In this document: piece after piece, positions 42,690 through 51,624 of the stretch
How the letters are laid out: each line of letters starts with the position of its first letter
How positions within the stretch are numbered: the stretch's first letter is position 1
DNA from: Terrilactibacillus tamarindi
GTDB lineage: Bacteria > Bacillota > Bacilli > Bacillales > Sporolactobacillaceae
Assembly (NCBI RefSeq): GCF_009718825.1
Contig: NZ_WNHB01000001.1
Coordinates: forward strand, 1-64,000
Reading direction: 5' to 3'
Length of the DNA stretch: 64,000 bases
Notes under the pieces: generated by a model
Databases searched by the model: none
Seen by the model: the letters and a program-made list of their open reading frames with translations, nothing else
What the model was told of the DNA's origin: nothing
Position numbers and translations under genes: made by a program

Positions 42690-42900
42690 TTTTCAAAAAG
42701 GTGACAAATTAGAAGCAAGAAGATCAAGGCGGCGCCGTTTCGAGGACCGGAATGTAGGTTTTTACTACATGAGGACCGGACTTCCACAGGATGTGGTGGC
42801 TTCAGGCGCCAGCCACAGGACGTGAGCGATTTTAGTTGAAGATCCTCTTGGATAGCGTCGGAGATTCGTAGCTTATCATTTGGTGACTTTTTGAACAACC
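42690..42900 (+). repeat. modular inverted-repeat element, copy 4 (modules A + B)
   Basis: 211 bp, the fullest copy. Contains module A (GAGGACCGG, hairpin ATGTAGGTTTTTACTACAT, GAGGACCGG) followed by module B (CCACAGGATGTGG, TGGCTTCAGGCGCCAGCCA, CACAGGACGTGAG, CTCTTGGATAGCG). Eight GGA triplets on the + strand. Ends as in the other copies. The minus-strand frame over it recurs in copy 1 and is a by-product of the repeat. Confidence 0.82.
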
Positions 42901-42941
42901 TCTTAAAGTTTGTTGTTTTGTCCATCGGAAGGTGTGATTAA

Positions 42942-43652
42942 ATGGATCAAAAGGTTAATCATGCAATAAAAAACGTAACGATATTCTCAGAAAAAAATGC
43001 TCAATTGTTTCATAAAGTGATGACAGTTAATGACTACAAAAAAGGTGAAACCATATATTGGGAAGGCGATGCAGCAGAAAGGTTATTTTTCATCCTATCA
43101 GGAATGGTTAAAGTGTTTAAATCAGCAGATGATGGAAAAGATCTTGTGTTAAATTATTTTTCCACGGATGATTTGTTTGGTGAATTAGCCTGCTTTGGTC
43201 CCAAAAATTATACTTTTACAGCTGAAGCCACAAAGAATTGTAAAATCGGTATACTAAAACAAAGAGACATTGAACTATTAATGTTAGAAAATAGCGATTT
43301 ATCCATTGATTTTACTAAATGGATGAGTTATATGAGTCAGTATGCACAAATAAAAATGCGTGATCTTCTTTTTTACGGGAAAAATGGAGCACTAGCTTCA
43401 ACTTTGATTAGAATGGTACATTCCTATGGAAAAGAAACGGAAAATGGAATTCAGTTTACAACCAATTTTACGAATTCGGATTTGGCTCAATTAATTGGTT
43501 CAACGAGAGAAACCGTGAATCGAATGCTTCAAGCATTAAAAAAAGATGGAGCGATTGATTACAAGCAAGGGTCGATTGTCATTAAGGATTTAGATTATTT
43601 AAAAACGATCTGTCATTGTGAAGAATGTCCACTTCATATTTGTAGACTCTAA
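42942..43652 (+). CDS. fnr: Fnr, oxygen-responsive Crp-family regulator
   Basis: 236 residues. Cyclic-nucleotide-like barrel (about 15-125), dimer helix, winged helix with the recognition stretch GSTRETVNRML (185-195), and a C-terminal cluster CHCEECPLHIC. Its Cys-x2-Cys-x4-Cys part matches the three cluster cysteines of B. subtilis Fnr, which binds a [4Fe-4S] cluster with a fourth Asp ligand and activates anaerobic genes. No narK or Fnr box (TGTGA-N6-TCACA) noted next to it. RBS GGAAGGTG. Confidence 0.88.
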   Translation: MDQKVNHAIKNVTIFSEKNAQLFHKVMTVNDYKKGETIYWEGDAAERLFFILSGMVKVFKSADDGKDLVLNYFSTDDLFGELACFGPKNYTFTAEATKNCKIGILKQRDIELLMLENSDLSIDFTKWMSYMSQYAQIKMRDLLFYGKNGALASTLIRMVHSYGKETENGIQFTTNFTNSDLAQLIGSTRETVNRMLQALKKDGAIDYKQGSIVIKDLDYLKTICHCEECPLHICRL

Positions 43653-43656
43653 AAAA

Positions 43657-43692
43657 ACACCACATGGGTCATTTCATGTGGTGTTGTTACGT
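43657..43692 (+). terminator. bidirectional terminator after fnr
   Basis: Stem AACACCACATG (43657-43667) with CATGTGGTGTT (43676-43686); A run on the left and T-rich right side, between convergent genes. Confidence 0.85.
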
Positions 43693-43732
43693 GCTAAAGT
43701 GATAATTTTAGAGCCTATGCATAAATTAATAT

Positions 43733-43969
43733 TCAGGCATTTTCTTTTGTCATTTTTTCTTTAACGATTTTGTATGCTTCATCTAAGTTTCGTACTCGTC
43801 TTACAAGTTCAAAATTTTTGTTTAAATTGTCATGAATGATGGCTGAAACAACTGAATGAAAATAACTATTTGCCGCCTGAGTGGGCGTCATGACGTCTTT
43901 ATTTTTTTCAATATGGAGAGTTAAAGCTTCCGTAAAAAAGTCGACGCTAAATTTATCTGTATTTGCCAT
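43733..43969 (-). CDS. hypothetical 78-residue protein
   Basis: Predicted all-helical, soluble, no known motif (FSVDFFTEALTLHIEKNK; YKIVKEKMTKENA at the end). AGGAGGAACC precedes its ATG. It lies 32 bases after the B3/4-domain gene on the same strand, so the pair is likely one operon. Function unknown. Confidence 0.65.
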   Translation of the reverse strand: MANTDKFSVDFFTEALTLHIEKNKDVMTPTQAANSYFHSVVSAIIHDNLNKNFELVRRVRNLDEAYKIVKEKMTKENA

Positions 43970-44001
43970 TGTTTAAGGTTCCTCCTATTTTTTTCTGAAT
44001 A

Positions 44002-44670
44002 TTATTTAATCCATTCATAAGATGCATCGCCACCATGAACTTGGATAAACATGTCTTTCATCGCTTGAAGAAGTTGATGAGCTTCTTCTTCTTGCATGGA
44101 CGGTTTTAAATAAACAAGAGCTAATGCATCGGTTGTTTTTTCAGTTACCATCGTTCTTTTGGAGTCGACAATGGGGCTTCCAAACGCCCCACTTTCATCT
44201 CTAGAAGTGATTTTATTCTTCATCGACATGACCCGACCATTAAGGCCTTCATATGTATCCTCGTCATCTCCAATTTTTAACTGAATATCTCCATGAATCT
44301 GTTTTAAATCATATACACCAATTGGAATTTCATAATGTAAACTAAAAAAGTTATTAAGATCGACAGCTGAGTTAACAGAATACAATTCACCTGATTTTTT
44401 AACTCGGCGAAATAATGCTTCCTGACTAGGGCGATAGCGCGAAGGGTCTGTACCAACAGCTTTAAATATTTTCCTAAATTGAGAAACGCCATCAATGTCT
44501 GAAACATTCTTATTCTCTAAAGATAGCTTTAGCTCGTTAAAAAAAACAGACATACGTCTCTCAATCATTTGCGGGATCGATTCAATCACGATATGATGGT
44601 ACGTAATAGCACCAATTTGTATGTTTGGACAAGTTTGTTTAAGCTCATTAGAGATGGTTATGGTCGTCAT
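44002..44670 (-). CDS. B3/B4-domain protein (tRNA-editing-like)
   Basis: 222 residues. Stand-alone B3/B4 domain as found in the beta chain of phenylalanyl-tRNA synthetase, with the hallmark RKIFKAVGTDPSRYRPSQEA (66-85) and LNNFFSLHYEIPIGVYDL. In PheT this domain edits mischarged tRNA; free-standing relatives are thought to act on mischarged tRNA in trans or on other substrates, not well established. Co-oriented with the 78-residue gene. Confidence 0.85.
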   Translation of the reverse strand: MTTITISNELKQTCPNIQIGAITYHHIVIESIPQMIERRMSVFFNELKLSLENKNVSDIDGVSQFRKIFKAVGTDPSRYRPSQEALFRRVKKSGELYSVNSAVDLNNFFSLHYEIPIGVYDLKQIHGDIQLKIGDDEDTYEGLNGRVMSMKNKITSRDESGAFGSPIVDSKRTMVTEKTTDALALVYLKPSMQEEEAHQLLQAMKDMFIQVHGGDASYEWIK

Positions 44671-44945
44671 CGTCTCATACCTTTCATTATTATTCTTTCT
44701 ATCTTGTTAAGACATAGAAAGTAAGGTGCGGATTTGTTATGAAAGCCTAAGTAAATCAGGCTTACTATAGACAATAATCAAAAACATGGGATATGCTTCC
44801 TTTATTTAAGTGTAACATATTGAGTGTTAATTTTAGACAAAAAGTGATACAAGTGAGAATAGATAAGACATAGAGTGAATGGTTCGTTTAAAGAACTGTT
44901 CCTTTTAAGAACTGAAAAAGATTTGTTAAAGAAAGGCGAGAAAAG

Positions 44946-46118
44946 TTGGGATTAAAAGAACAAACATTGAAACAAAAAATTATTGATTATAGTCAAACCA
45001 TTGGAATAGATAAGATTGGTTTTACGACTGCTGAACCATTTGAAGATCTTAGGCTAAAATTATATCAACAGCAAATGCTAGGCTATCAATCAGGTTTTGA
45101 AGCAAAAGATTTGGAAAAACGGTCCAACCCGAAACTGATCATGAAAGAAGCTCAGTCCATTATTGCTATTGCGTTATCTTACCCAACTAAGCTAGATGAA
45201 AGACCTAAAAATTCAAAAGAATCGAGAAGAGGATCCTTTGCAAGGGTTTCTTGGGGCCTCGATTATCATCAAATATTGAAAGAAAGACTAGCCAAACTTG
45301 AAGAATTTATAAAGAGGCATGTTCCTGATGCCATAGTAAAATCGATGGTTGATACAGGGGAATTATCAGACCGAGCTGTTGCCGAGAGAGCCGGATTAGG
45401 TTGGATTGGAAAAAACACCAACTTAGTGACAAAGGAATATGGATCCTATGTTTACCTTGGTGAAATGTTGACCAGTATTCCTTTCGAACCAGATAGGCCA
45501 ATAGGGGACCAATGTGGTGATTGCAATTTATGTGTTGAACATTGTCCTACGGAAGCACTCGTCCAAGGCGGCCAGCTCAACAGCCATAAATGTATTGCTT
45601 TCTTAACTCAAGTTAAAGATGATATACCTGAACCATATAAAAAAGCGATTGGAAACCGAGTATACGGCTGTGATACCTGTCAGCAAGTGTGCCCTTACAA
45701 TCGAGGGGTAAATAATCATTTCCATAAAGAAATGGAGCCAGATGCTGAAAAAGTAAAGCCTCTGCTTCACTCCTTATTGCAATTAAGTAATCGAGAATTT
45801 AAAGAAACATATGGCGATATGTCAGGCTCATGGCGTGGAAAGAAACCCATTCAGCGAAATGCGATTATTGCTCTAGGAAATTATAAAGATACCACGGCTG
45901 TCCATCTTCTTTTAGACATTATCCAAAATGACCCAAGACCTGTTCTTAAACATACAGCTGTTTGGTCATTAGATAAAATTTGGGCGCGTTTAGATGAGAA
46001 AAAAGTGCAGGAAACCGAATCGAAAATTCATAAAATATTAGAGAAAGAGACAGAAGATAAAAAGTTATGTAGAATGTTACATTCACTACTTAAAAAACAC
46101 CGTGTCTCAAGTTTATAA
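44946..46118 (+). CDS. queG: epoxyqueuosine reductase QueG
   Basis: 390 residues from TTG 44946 behind AAAGGCGAG. Last step of queuosine synthesis in tRNA wobble position 34. Cobalamin-binding N-terminal part (with RVSWGLDYH and ELSDRAVAERAGLGWIGKN), two [4Fe-4S] motifs (CGDCNLCVEHCP near 190 and CDTCQQVCP near 240), and a C-terminal HEAT-like region. Orthologue of B. subtilis YhbA. Starts a co-oriented run queG-ogt-amidase-trmL. Confidence 0.93.
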   Translation: MGLKEQTLKQKIIDYSQTIGIDKIGFTTAEPFEDLRLKLYQQQMLGYQSGFEAKDLEKRSNPKLIMKEAQSIIAIALSYPTKLDERPKNSKESRRGSFARVSWGLDYHQILKERLAKLEEFIKRHVPDAIVKSMVDTGELSDRAVAERAGLGWIGKNTNLVTKEYGSYVYLGEMLTSIPFEPDRPIGDQCGDCNLCVEHCPTEALVQGGQLNSHKCIAFLTQVKDDIPEPYKKAIGNRVYGCDTCQQVCPYNRGVNNHFHKEMEPDAEKVKPLLHSLLQLSNREFKETYGDMSGSWRGKKPIQRNAIIALGNYKDTTAVHLLLDIIQNDPRPVLKHTAVWSLDKIWARLDEKKVQETESKIHKILEKETEDKKLCRMLHSLLKKHRVSSL

Positions 46119-46173
46119 AAACTTAGATTCCTAAAACTGATTTGAATTCAAATAGATTGAAAAGGTGAATAAA

Positions 46174-46692
46174 ATGGTTAACAAGCCCTATGTTTTTGTT
46201 GAAGAAATGGAAACGCCAGTGGGTCCTTTAACATTGGTTAGCTTAGAAAAGGGACTTTGTAAAATTGATTTTGGTAAAGTCGATGTGACACTTCCTCGAA
46301 TCCAAGGATGGTTGAAAAAAAATAAGATTCAGGGTGAAATCCAATTGGGTCAAGGGGCTCATGAAGAAATCATTCATCAATTACAGGATTATTTTAGTGG
46401 AAAAAGACAATCGTTTGATTGCCCAGTTGTGTACATCGGGACACCTTTTCAAATTAAGGTCTGGAAATCACTTCAAGCCATACCGTTTGGAACAACAAAA
46501 TCGTACAAAGAGATCGCATCCATCATTGGTAACCCTAAAGCGGTAAGGGCCATCGGTTCAGCCAATAATAAAAACCCCATTCCAATCGTTGTTCCATGTC
46601 ACCGTGTGATTGGTACGAATGGTCGATTGGTTGGATACGCCGGGGGATTAGACAAAAAAGAATTTCTATTGGAATTAGAAAAAACGGTCTAA
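46174..46692 (+). CDS. ogt: methylated-DNA-protein cysteine methyltransferase
   Basis: 172 residues. Suicidal repair of O6-alkylguanine; acceptor Cys142 in VPCHRVIG, Arg-finger helix SYKEIASIIGNPKAVRAIG (about 110-128). ATG 46174 is used because AAAAGG lies 8 bases upstream; GTG 46165 is in frame. Follows queG by 55 bases. Confidence 0.93.
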   Translation: MVNKPYVFVEEMETPVGPLTLVSLEKGLCKIDFGKVDVTLPRIQGWLKKNKIQGEIQLGQGAHEEIIHQLQDYFSGKRQSFDCPVVYIGTPFQIKVWKSLQAIPFGTTKSYKEIASIIGNPKAVRAIGSANNKNPIPIVVPCHRVIGTNGRLVGYAGGLDKKEFLLELEKTV

Positions 46693-46700
46693 TTATTAGA

Positions 46701-46728
46701 GCTCCTTCAAATAAAGGAGCCTTTTTTT
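46701..46728 (+). terminator. terminator after ogt
   Basis: Stem GCTCCTT (46701-46707) with AAGGAGC (46714-46720) then CTTTTTTT. Confidence 0.88.
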
Positions 46729-46856
46729 ATTCCTAAAATATCCTTTGAAAGAAATAATTCAAGTTCTTTTCTAAATTTCTCCTCACTTTTTTCATAAAAG
46801 GACAGTTTGCTCTCATATCGTGTATAAGACCTATAATAAGGGAAGTGGGTTGACTA

Positions 46857-47771
46857 ATGAGATCTCAATGGCTAGATAGTTTTAATACATATTTACAAGC
46901 GTTATCTGATTTTTGGGTGGATAAGAATACGGATCGCTTTTCGTATGTGTCGGATGATGAGAGACAAACCATGCAAAAGAAAAAGCAAGGGATTAGGCAG
47001 AGAGAAGCCTCAATTGTTAAAGCTATTATTCATGCTCATCCAATAAACAACGAGCGAGAAGATGCGAACTCTTTGATGTACCATCTGCATACAGAGTGGT
47101 TAATTAAACAACGAGACACTTTCTATGTAGAAGAGGCAATCGAAGCTAGGCAAGCCTATTTTGATGAATCATCCCTTTTGATAGACAAGGCCTATATTTT
47201 TAATAACCTAAAGGAGGAACCGAACGAGAGCAGGCATCATCAGCAAGATATAGAAGTTGAACTAAACACTCGAAATTTTACTTACGATCGTTTGAAGGCT
47301 GTTCGTTATGCTGAAAGATGGTGGAATAGTTATAATCCGGCCTATAAGGGATTTTCTGATGATTGCACAAACTTTGTCTCTCAGTGTATCCGGGCCGGTA
47401 ATGTTCCTATGGTCGGAAAGTATAACCGTGGACGGGGTTGGTGGTATGAGGGAGACAATTGGAGTTATAGCTGGACCGTCGCTAATAGCTTGAGGTGGTA
47501 TTTAAGTTCAGATAAAAATATTATGGGCACGATTGAGGTATCAAGTCCCGAACAGCTTGTTCCCGGCGACATCATTTGTTATGATTTTAATGGCGATGGA
47601 AGATGGGACCATAACACCTTTGTAACGAGTCAGGATGCATTTCAAATGCCTCTTGTTAACGCACATACAATTAATACGAGACATCGTTATTGGGCTTATG
47701 AAGATTCACCAGCCTACACAAAGAATATTCAATATAAATTCTTTCATGTTGAGGATCAAAGCTCATCATAA
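46857..47771 (+). CDS. putative amidase-domain protein (YhbB-like)
   Basis: 304 residues. C-terminal Amidase_6 domain (about 145-295) of papain-like fold, with the nucleophile in DDCTNFVSQCI (Cys173) and the His in WDHNTFVT. The N-terminal 140 residues are helical and charged; no signal peptide is evident. Bacillus YhbB proteins sit beside queG and trmL as here and are annotated as cell-wall amidases without proof. Confidence 0.82.
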   Translation: MRSQWLDSFNTYLQALSDFWVDKNTDRFSYVSDDERQTMQKKKQGIRQREASIVKAIIHAHPINNEREDANSLMYHLHTEWLIKQRDTFYVEEAIEARQAYFDESSLLIDKAYIFNNLKEEPNESRHHQQDIEVELNTRNFTYDRLKAVRYAERWWNSYNPAYKGFSDDCTNFVSQCIRAGNVPMVGKYNRGRGWWYEGDNWSYSWTVANSLRWYLSSDKNIMGTIEVSSPEQLVPGDIICYDFNGDGRWDHNTFVTSQDAFQMPLVNAHTINTRHRYWAYEDSPAYTKNIQYKFFHVEDQSSS

Positions 47772-47817
47772 CCATTGAGTGATATAATGATAAAAAAAGT
47801 GAGAGGTGCTAGTTTTT

Positions 47818-48306
47818 ATGGGATTACATGTCGTTTTATATCAACCAGAGATTCCATCTAATACGGGAAACATTGCAAGAACATGTGCAGGGACGAATAC
47901 GAAGTTACATTTAATTCGTCCATTAGGGTTTTCAACAGATGATAAAGCCTTGAAAAGAGCAGGGCTCGATTATTGGAAATATGTTGATGTTAGCTATTAT
48001 GATTCATTAGAAGAATTCTTTGATAAATACCGTGAAGGCGAATTTTTCTATTTGACGAAACATGGTGACAAGCCCCATAGTTCTTTTGATTATAGTGATA
48101 CGTCAAAAGATTATTTCTTTGTTTTTGGTCGTGAAACAAGTGGTTTGCCCCCAGAACTTCTTGCAGAAAATAAAGAACATTGTTTAAGATTACCAATGAC
48201 TAAAGTGATGCGTTCCTTAAATTTGTCCAATACGGCAGCCATTATGGTGTTTGAAGCCCTAAGACAACAAGGTTATCCAGATCTTGAGTTTTCAGAACCA
48301 AAGTGA
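47818..48306 (+). CDS. trmL: tRNA (cytidine/uridine-34 2'-O)-methyltransferase TrmL
   Basis: 162 residues, SPOUT fold. Methylates the wobble ribose of tRNA-Leu isoacceptors. Motifs: YQPEIPSNTGNIARTC (8-23), FVFGRETSGLP (about 100-110) and the knot-forming LRLPMTKVMRSLNLSNTAA. ATG 47818 preferred (GAGAGGTG upstream). Orthologue of B. subtilis CspR/TrmL. Both tRNA-Leu species it would modify (TAA and CAA) are encoded at 1718-1922. Confidence 0.93.
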   Translation: MGLHVVLYQPEIPSNTGNIARTCAGTNTKLHLIRPLGFSTDDKALKRAGLDYWKYVDVSYYDSLEEFFDKYREGEFFYLTKHGDKPHSSFDYSDTSKDYFFVFGRETSGLPPELLAENKEHCLRLPMTKVMRSLNLSNTAAIMVFEALRQQGYPDLEFSEPK

Positions 48307-48423
48307 TCATTTTTAGTTGTGTAACAGAATGTTGGCAGAGGTCTCTCGCCTCATTTGAATCCTGATCAAAACGTCCATCTTACTTTTGAATGGCTTTGAT
48401 ATTGGTTGAACAAATCGTAAATA

Positions 48424-48464
48424 AAAAGCGTACTTCTCAGCGATATGGGAAGTACGCTTTTTTG
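48424..48464 (+). terminator. terminator after trmL
   Basis: Stem AAAAGCGTACTTC (48424-48436) with GAAGTACGCTTTT (48449-48461), T run following. Confidence 0.9.
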
Positions 48465-48630
48465 AGTTAAGCTTTTCATTCCTTTTTCATCTTGCCAAGA
48501 TTAATTTGATAGATTGGTCATTTTTTTCGATTCTAGCGAATATGAATTTGTAAAAGGCTTGATTTTATAAATAAAGGACAGTCGTTGCACTCGATCTAAT
48601 ACGATTTGTACAATTTTTTGGGGGGATTAT

Positions 48631-50526
48631 ATGGACTTTCTTGAAAAAATCAAGGAGTATCGTGCCTACGAAGAGCGATTGAAATGGGAAGGCACCTTTG
48701 CAGAATATTTGGAACTAGTGAGAAAACAACCAGAAATAGCGCAATCCGCACATTCACGTCTATATAATATGATTATTTCTGCAGGTGTATCTGAGAAAAA
48801 CGGTCATAAACATTATCATTTCTTTGATGATAGTATTTATGGTCTTGATGAATCCATTGAAAGATTAGTAGAGGAATATTTTCATCCTGCCGCAAGACGT
48901 CTTGATGTTAAAAAACGGATATTATTACTTATGGGCCCTGTAAGTGGAGGGAAATCAACCCTTGTCACCCTATTAAAAAGAGGATTGGAACAATTTTCTA
49001 GAACCGATGAAGGTGCTCTTTATGCCATAAAAGGATGCCCAATGCATGAGGATCCACTTCATCTCATCCCTGATCATTTACGTGAATCATTCTTTGAAGA
49101 AACAGGCATACGAATTGAAGGTAACTTATCACCTTTAAATACCATGCGACTTGAAAAGGAATATGGTGGTCGTATTGAAGATGTTCCAGTAGAGCGAATT
49201 TTCCTATCAGAAGATAAAAGGGTAGGAATTGGTACCTTTAGTCCATCAGACCCTAAATCACAAGACATTGCAGATTTAACGGGTAGCATCGATTTTTCCA
49301 CCATTGCTGAATATGGATCAGAATCAGATCCAAGAGCCTATCGATTTGATGGGGAACTAAATAAGGCTAACCGGGGATTAATGGAATTCCAAGAAATGTT
49401 AAAATGTGATGAAAAATTTCTATGGCATTTACTGTCCTTAACGCAAGAGGGAAATTTCAAAGCTGGACGTTTTGCATTGATTTCTGCCGATGAACTCATT
49501 ATTGCTCATACCAATGAATCAGAATATCGAACCTTTATTAGCAATAAAAAGAATGAAGCCTTGCATTCTCGTATTATTGTGATGCCTGTTCCGTATAATT
49601 TGAAAGTTAGCGAAGAAGAAAAAATATATAGTAAAATGATTAGTGAAAGTGACGTTTCCAATGTTCATATTGCGCCGCATGCTTTAAAAACAGCCGCTAT
49701 TTTTTCAATTCTTACTCGACTTAAAGAATCTAAAAGTCGTGGGATCGATCTTGTTAAAAAAATGAAATTATATGATGGTGAAAGTGTAGAAGGATTTAAT
49801 TCAGCTGACATAAAAGAATTAAAATACGAACATCAAGATGAAGGTATGAGTGGTATTGATCCACGGTACGTCATTAACCGAATTTCGTCAGCCATTATTA
49901 AAAAGGGCGTGCCCTCGATCAATGCACTAGATATCCTGCGATCCATCAAAGACGGTCTTGATCAACACCCATCTATATCAAAAGAAGATCGGGAACGCTA
50001 CATGGATTTCATCTCCGTTGCACGGCATGAGTATGATGAGATGGCCAAACGAGAAGTTCAAAAGGCCTTTGTTTATTCATTTGAAGAATCGGCTAAAACG
50101 TTGATGAATAATTATTTAGATAATGTTGAAGCTTATTGCAATAAAAATAAATTATATGATCCAATTACAGGAGATGAAATTGATCCTGATGAAAAGTTAA
50201 TGCGATCGATTGAAGAGCAAATAGGAATTTCAGAAAATGCGAAGAAAGCTTTTCGTGAAGAAATCCTCATTCGTATTTCTGCCTATGCTAGAAAAGGAAA
50301 GCGATTTGACTATAATTCGCACGAGCGTTTACGTGAAGCAATCCAGAAAAAGTTATTCGCTGATTTGAAAGATGTCGTCAAAATAACGACGTCAAGTAAA
50401 ACTCCAGATGAAACACAGCTTAAACGGATTAATGAAGTTATCGCAAGACTGATTGATGAATATGGGTATAATTCTACTTCTGCTAATGAGCTCTTACGCT
50501 ATGTCGGTAGCTTACTCAATCGATAA
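48631..50526 (+). CDS. prkA: PrkA AAA+ protein (serine kinase/protease-like)
   Basis: 631 residues. AAA+ N-terminal domain with Walker A GPVSGGKST (102-110) and a C-terminal PrkA domain. B. subtilis PrkA promotes sporulation (reported as a kinase, later as an ATP-dependent protease). RBS GGGGGGAT. Usually immediately followed by yhbH; here a two-hairpin element and a signal peptidase gene separate them and yhbH is on the other strand. Confidence 0.95.
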   Translation: MDFLEKIKEYRAYEERLKWEGTFAEYLELVRKQPEIAQSAHSRLYNMIISAGVSEKNGHKHYHFFDDSIYGLDESIERLVEEYFHPAARRLDVKKRILLLMGPVSGGKSTLVTLLKRGLEQFSRTDEGALYAIKGCPMHEDPLHLIPDHLRESFFEETGIRIEGNLSPLNTMRLEKEYGGRIEDVPVERIFLSEDKRVGIGTFSPSDPKSQDIADLTGSIDFSTIAEYGSESDPRAYRFDGELNKANRGLMEFQEMLKCDEKFLWHLLSLTQEGNFKAGRFALISADELIIAHTNESEYRTFISNKKNEALHSRIIVMPVPYNLKVSEEEKIYSKMISESDVSNVHIAPHALKTAAIFSILTRLKESKSRGIDLVKKMKLYDGESVEGFNSADIKELKYEHQDEGMSGIDPRYVINRISSAIIKKGVPSINALDILRSIKDGLDQHPSISKEDRERYMDFISVARHEYDEMAKREVQKAFVYSFEESAKTLMNNYLDNVEAYCNKNKLYDPITGDEIDPDEKLMRSIEEQIGISENAKKAFREEILIRISAYARKGKRFDYNSHERLREAIQKKLFADLKDVVKITTSSKTPDETQLKRINEVIARLIDEYGYNSTSANELLRYVGSLLNR

Positions 50527-50532
50527 AAGCGT

Positions 50533-50575
50533 AAAACCGTTCAAGAATCATATAAAGATTCTTGAACGGTTTTTT
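50533..50575 (+). terminator. terminator of prkA
   Basis: Perfect 17-bp stem AAAACCGTTCAAGAATC (50533-50549) with GATTCTTGAACGGTTTT (50558-50574), T run. Confidence 0.93.
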
Positions 50576-50658
50576 CTTGTCTAATATGATTTTTTAACCT
50601 AATAAAGGTAAATGGGCAGTAAAAAAGAAAAAATTAACGAATGAATAAAGTGTAAACT

Positions 50659-50801
50659 CCATCAGTGGGGGGGTTTTTCATCCCCCACTGATGGTTAGCT
50701 GAACCAATCGGACCTTTACGGGCAGTTGATCCCCCACCTATCTTCTTTGAATACTCATAATCCTGAGGTGGGGGTCTTTACTTGCCGTTAAGGTGGGATA
50801 A
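50659..50801 (+). repeat. two-hairpin repeat element, full copy
   Basis: 143 bp with a strong hairpin at each side: CATCAGTGGGGG / CCCCCACTGATG on the left and CCCCCACCT / AGGTGGGGG on the right, then TCTTTACTTGCCGTTAAGG and TGGGATAA. Same element in reverse at 62884-63026, with parts at 19820 and 29261. No coding capacity. The subterminal hairpins without terminal inverted repeats resemble non-autonomous IS200/IS605-type elements. Confidence 0.75.
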
Positions 50802-50928
50802 AAGGTGACGAGGGTTTACAAAGAAATAGATCTGTATAAAATGGGATAAGATAGCTTGAGTATCCTTTTTTTATCATTTATCATGTAAATTAAAGATAGT
50901 ACGTTCATACATAGATGGAGGCATATTG

Positions 50929-51480
50929 ATGAAGAAATCACGAAAAGAAGCGTTTGAATGGATTAAAGCGCTTGGAATTGCCGTTATAATTGCGGTTTTA
51001 GTACGAAGTTTTATTTTTACAAATTATGTAGTAGAGGGAAAATCAATGATGCCGAATTTACAAGATGGAAATCGGTTGATTGTCAATAAACTTGATTATG
51101 AGATTAGTAAACCTAATCGATTTGATATTGTCATCTTTCATGCAACGAAAACGGAAGACTACGTGAAACGGGTTATTGGTCTTCCTGGGGATAAAATAGC
51201 TTATCGCAATGATGTTCTCTATGTTAATGGAAAAGCCATGAAGGAACCCTATTTAAAGCGGTATAAGGAAAATATACAAGGTGATCTCACCTATGATTTC
51301 CCAAACAACGGGACGATTACCGTACCTAAAAACACCATCTGGGTGATGGGGGATAATAGGCAAAATAGTATTGATAGCCGAGTTTTTGGTCCGGTCAAAT
51401 TAAATAAAGTGGTTGGTAAAGTGAATGTTAGATACTGGCCGATGTCTAAATTTTCCTTTCTAACAAACCCAGATAAATAA
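50929..51480 (+). CDS. signal peptidase I
   Basis: 183 residues. One N-terminal membrane anchor (about 9-30), catalytic Ser39 (VEGKSMMPNL) and Lys80 (YVKRVIGLPGD), and box E GDNRQNSIDSR. Cleaves secretory signal peptides on the outer membrane face. ATG 50929 lies 7 bases after GGAGG; TTG 50926 is in frame. SipS/SipT-like; several paralogs are usual in Bacillales. Confidence 0.93.
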   Translation: MKKSRKEAFEWIKALGIAVIIAVLVRSFIFTNYVVEGKSMMPNLQDGNRLIVNKLDYEISKPNRFDIVIFHATKTEDYVKRVIGLPGDKIAYRNDVLYVNGKAMKEPYLKRYKENIQGDLTYDFPNNGTITVPKNTIWVMGDNRQNSIDSRVFGPVKLNKVVGKVNVRYWPMSKFSFLTNPDK

Positions 51481-51494
51481 AGAATAATACAGTG

Positions 51495-51527
51495 AAAACC
51501 AACACCATAAGTGGTGTTGGTTTTGTC
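51495..51527 (+). terminator. terminator of the signal peptidase gene
   Basis: Stem AAAACCAACACCA (51495-51507) with TGGTGTTGGTTTT (51512-51524). Confidence 0.88.
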
Positions 51528-51624
51528 ACTCAAAGTATAAACTGATTAAAAAAGAGATAGTCTTGAGTTAGATCGTTTAATACTACGCTTACTTAAGCTT
51601 AGTGATAAGGAATTCTAACATTAA

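Noticed and set aside
42601-42925. Frames 42601-42825 (+) and 42680-42925 (-)
   Set aside because: Both lie over repeat copy 4; no ribosome site or domain.
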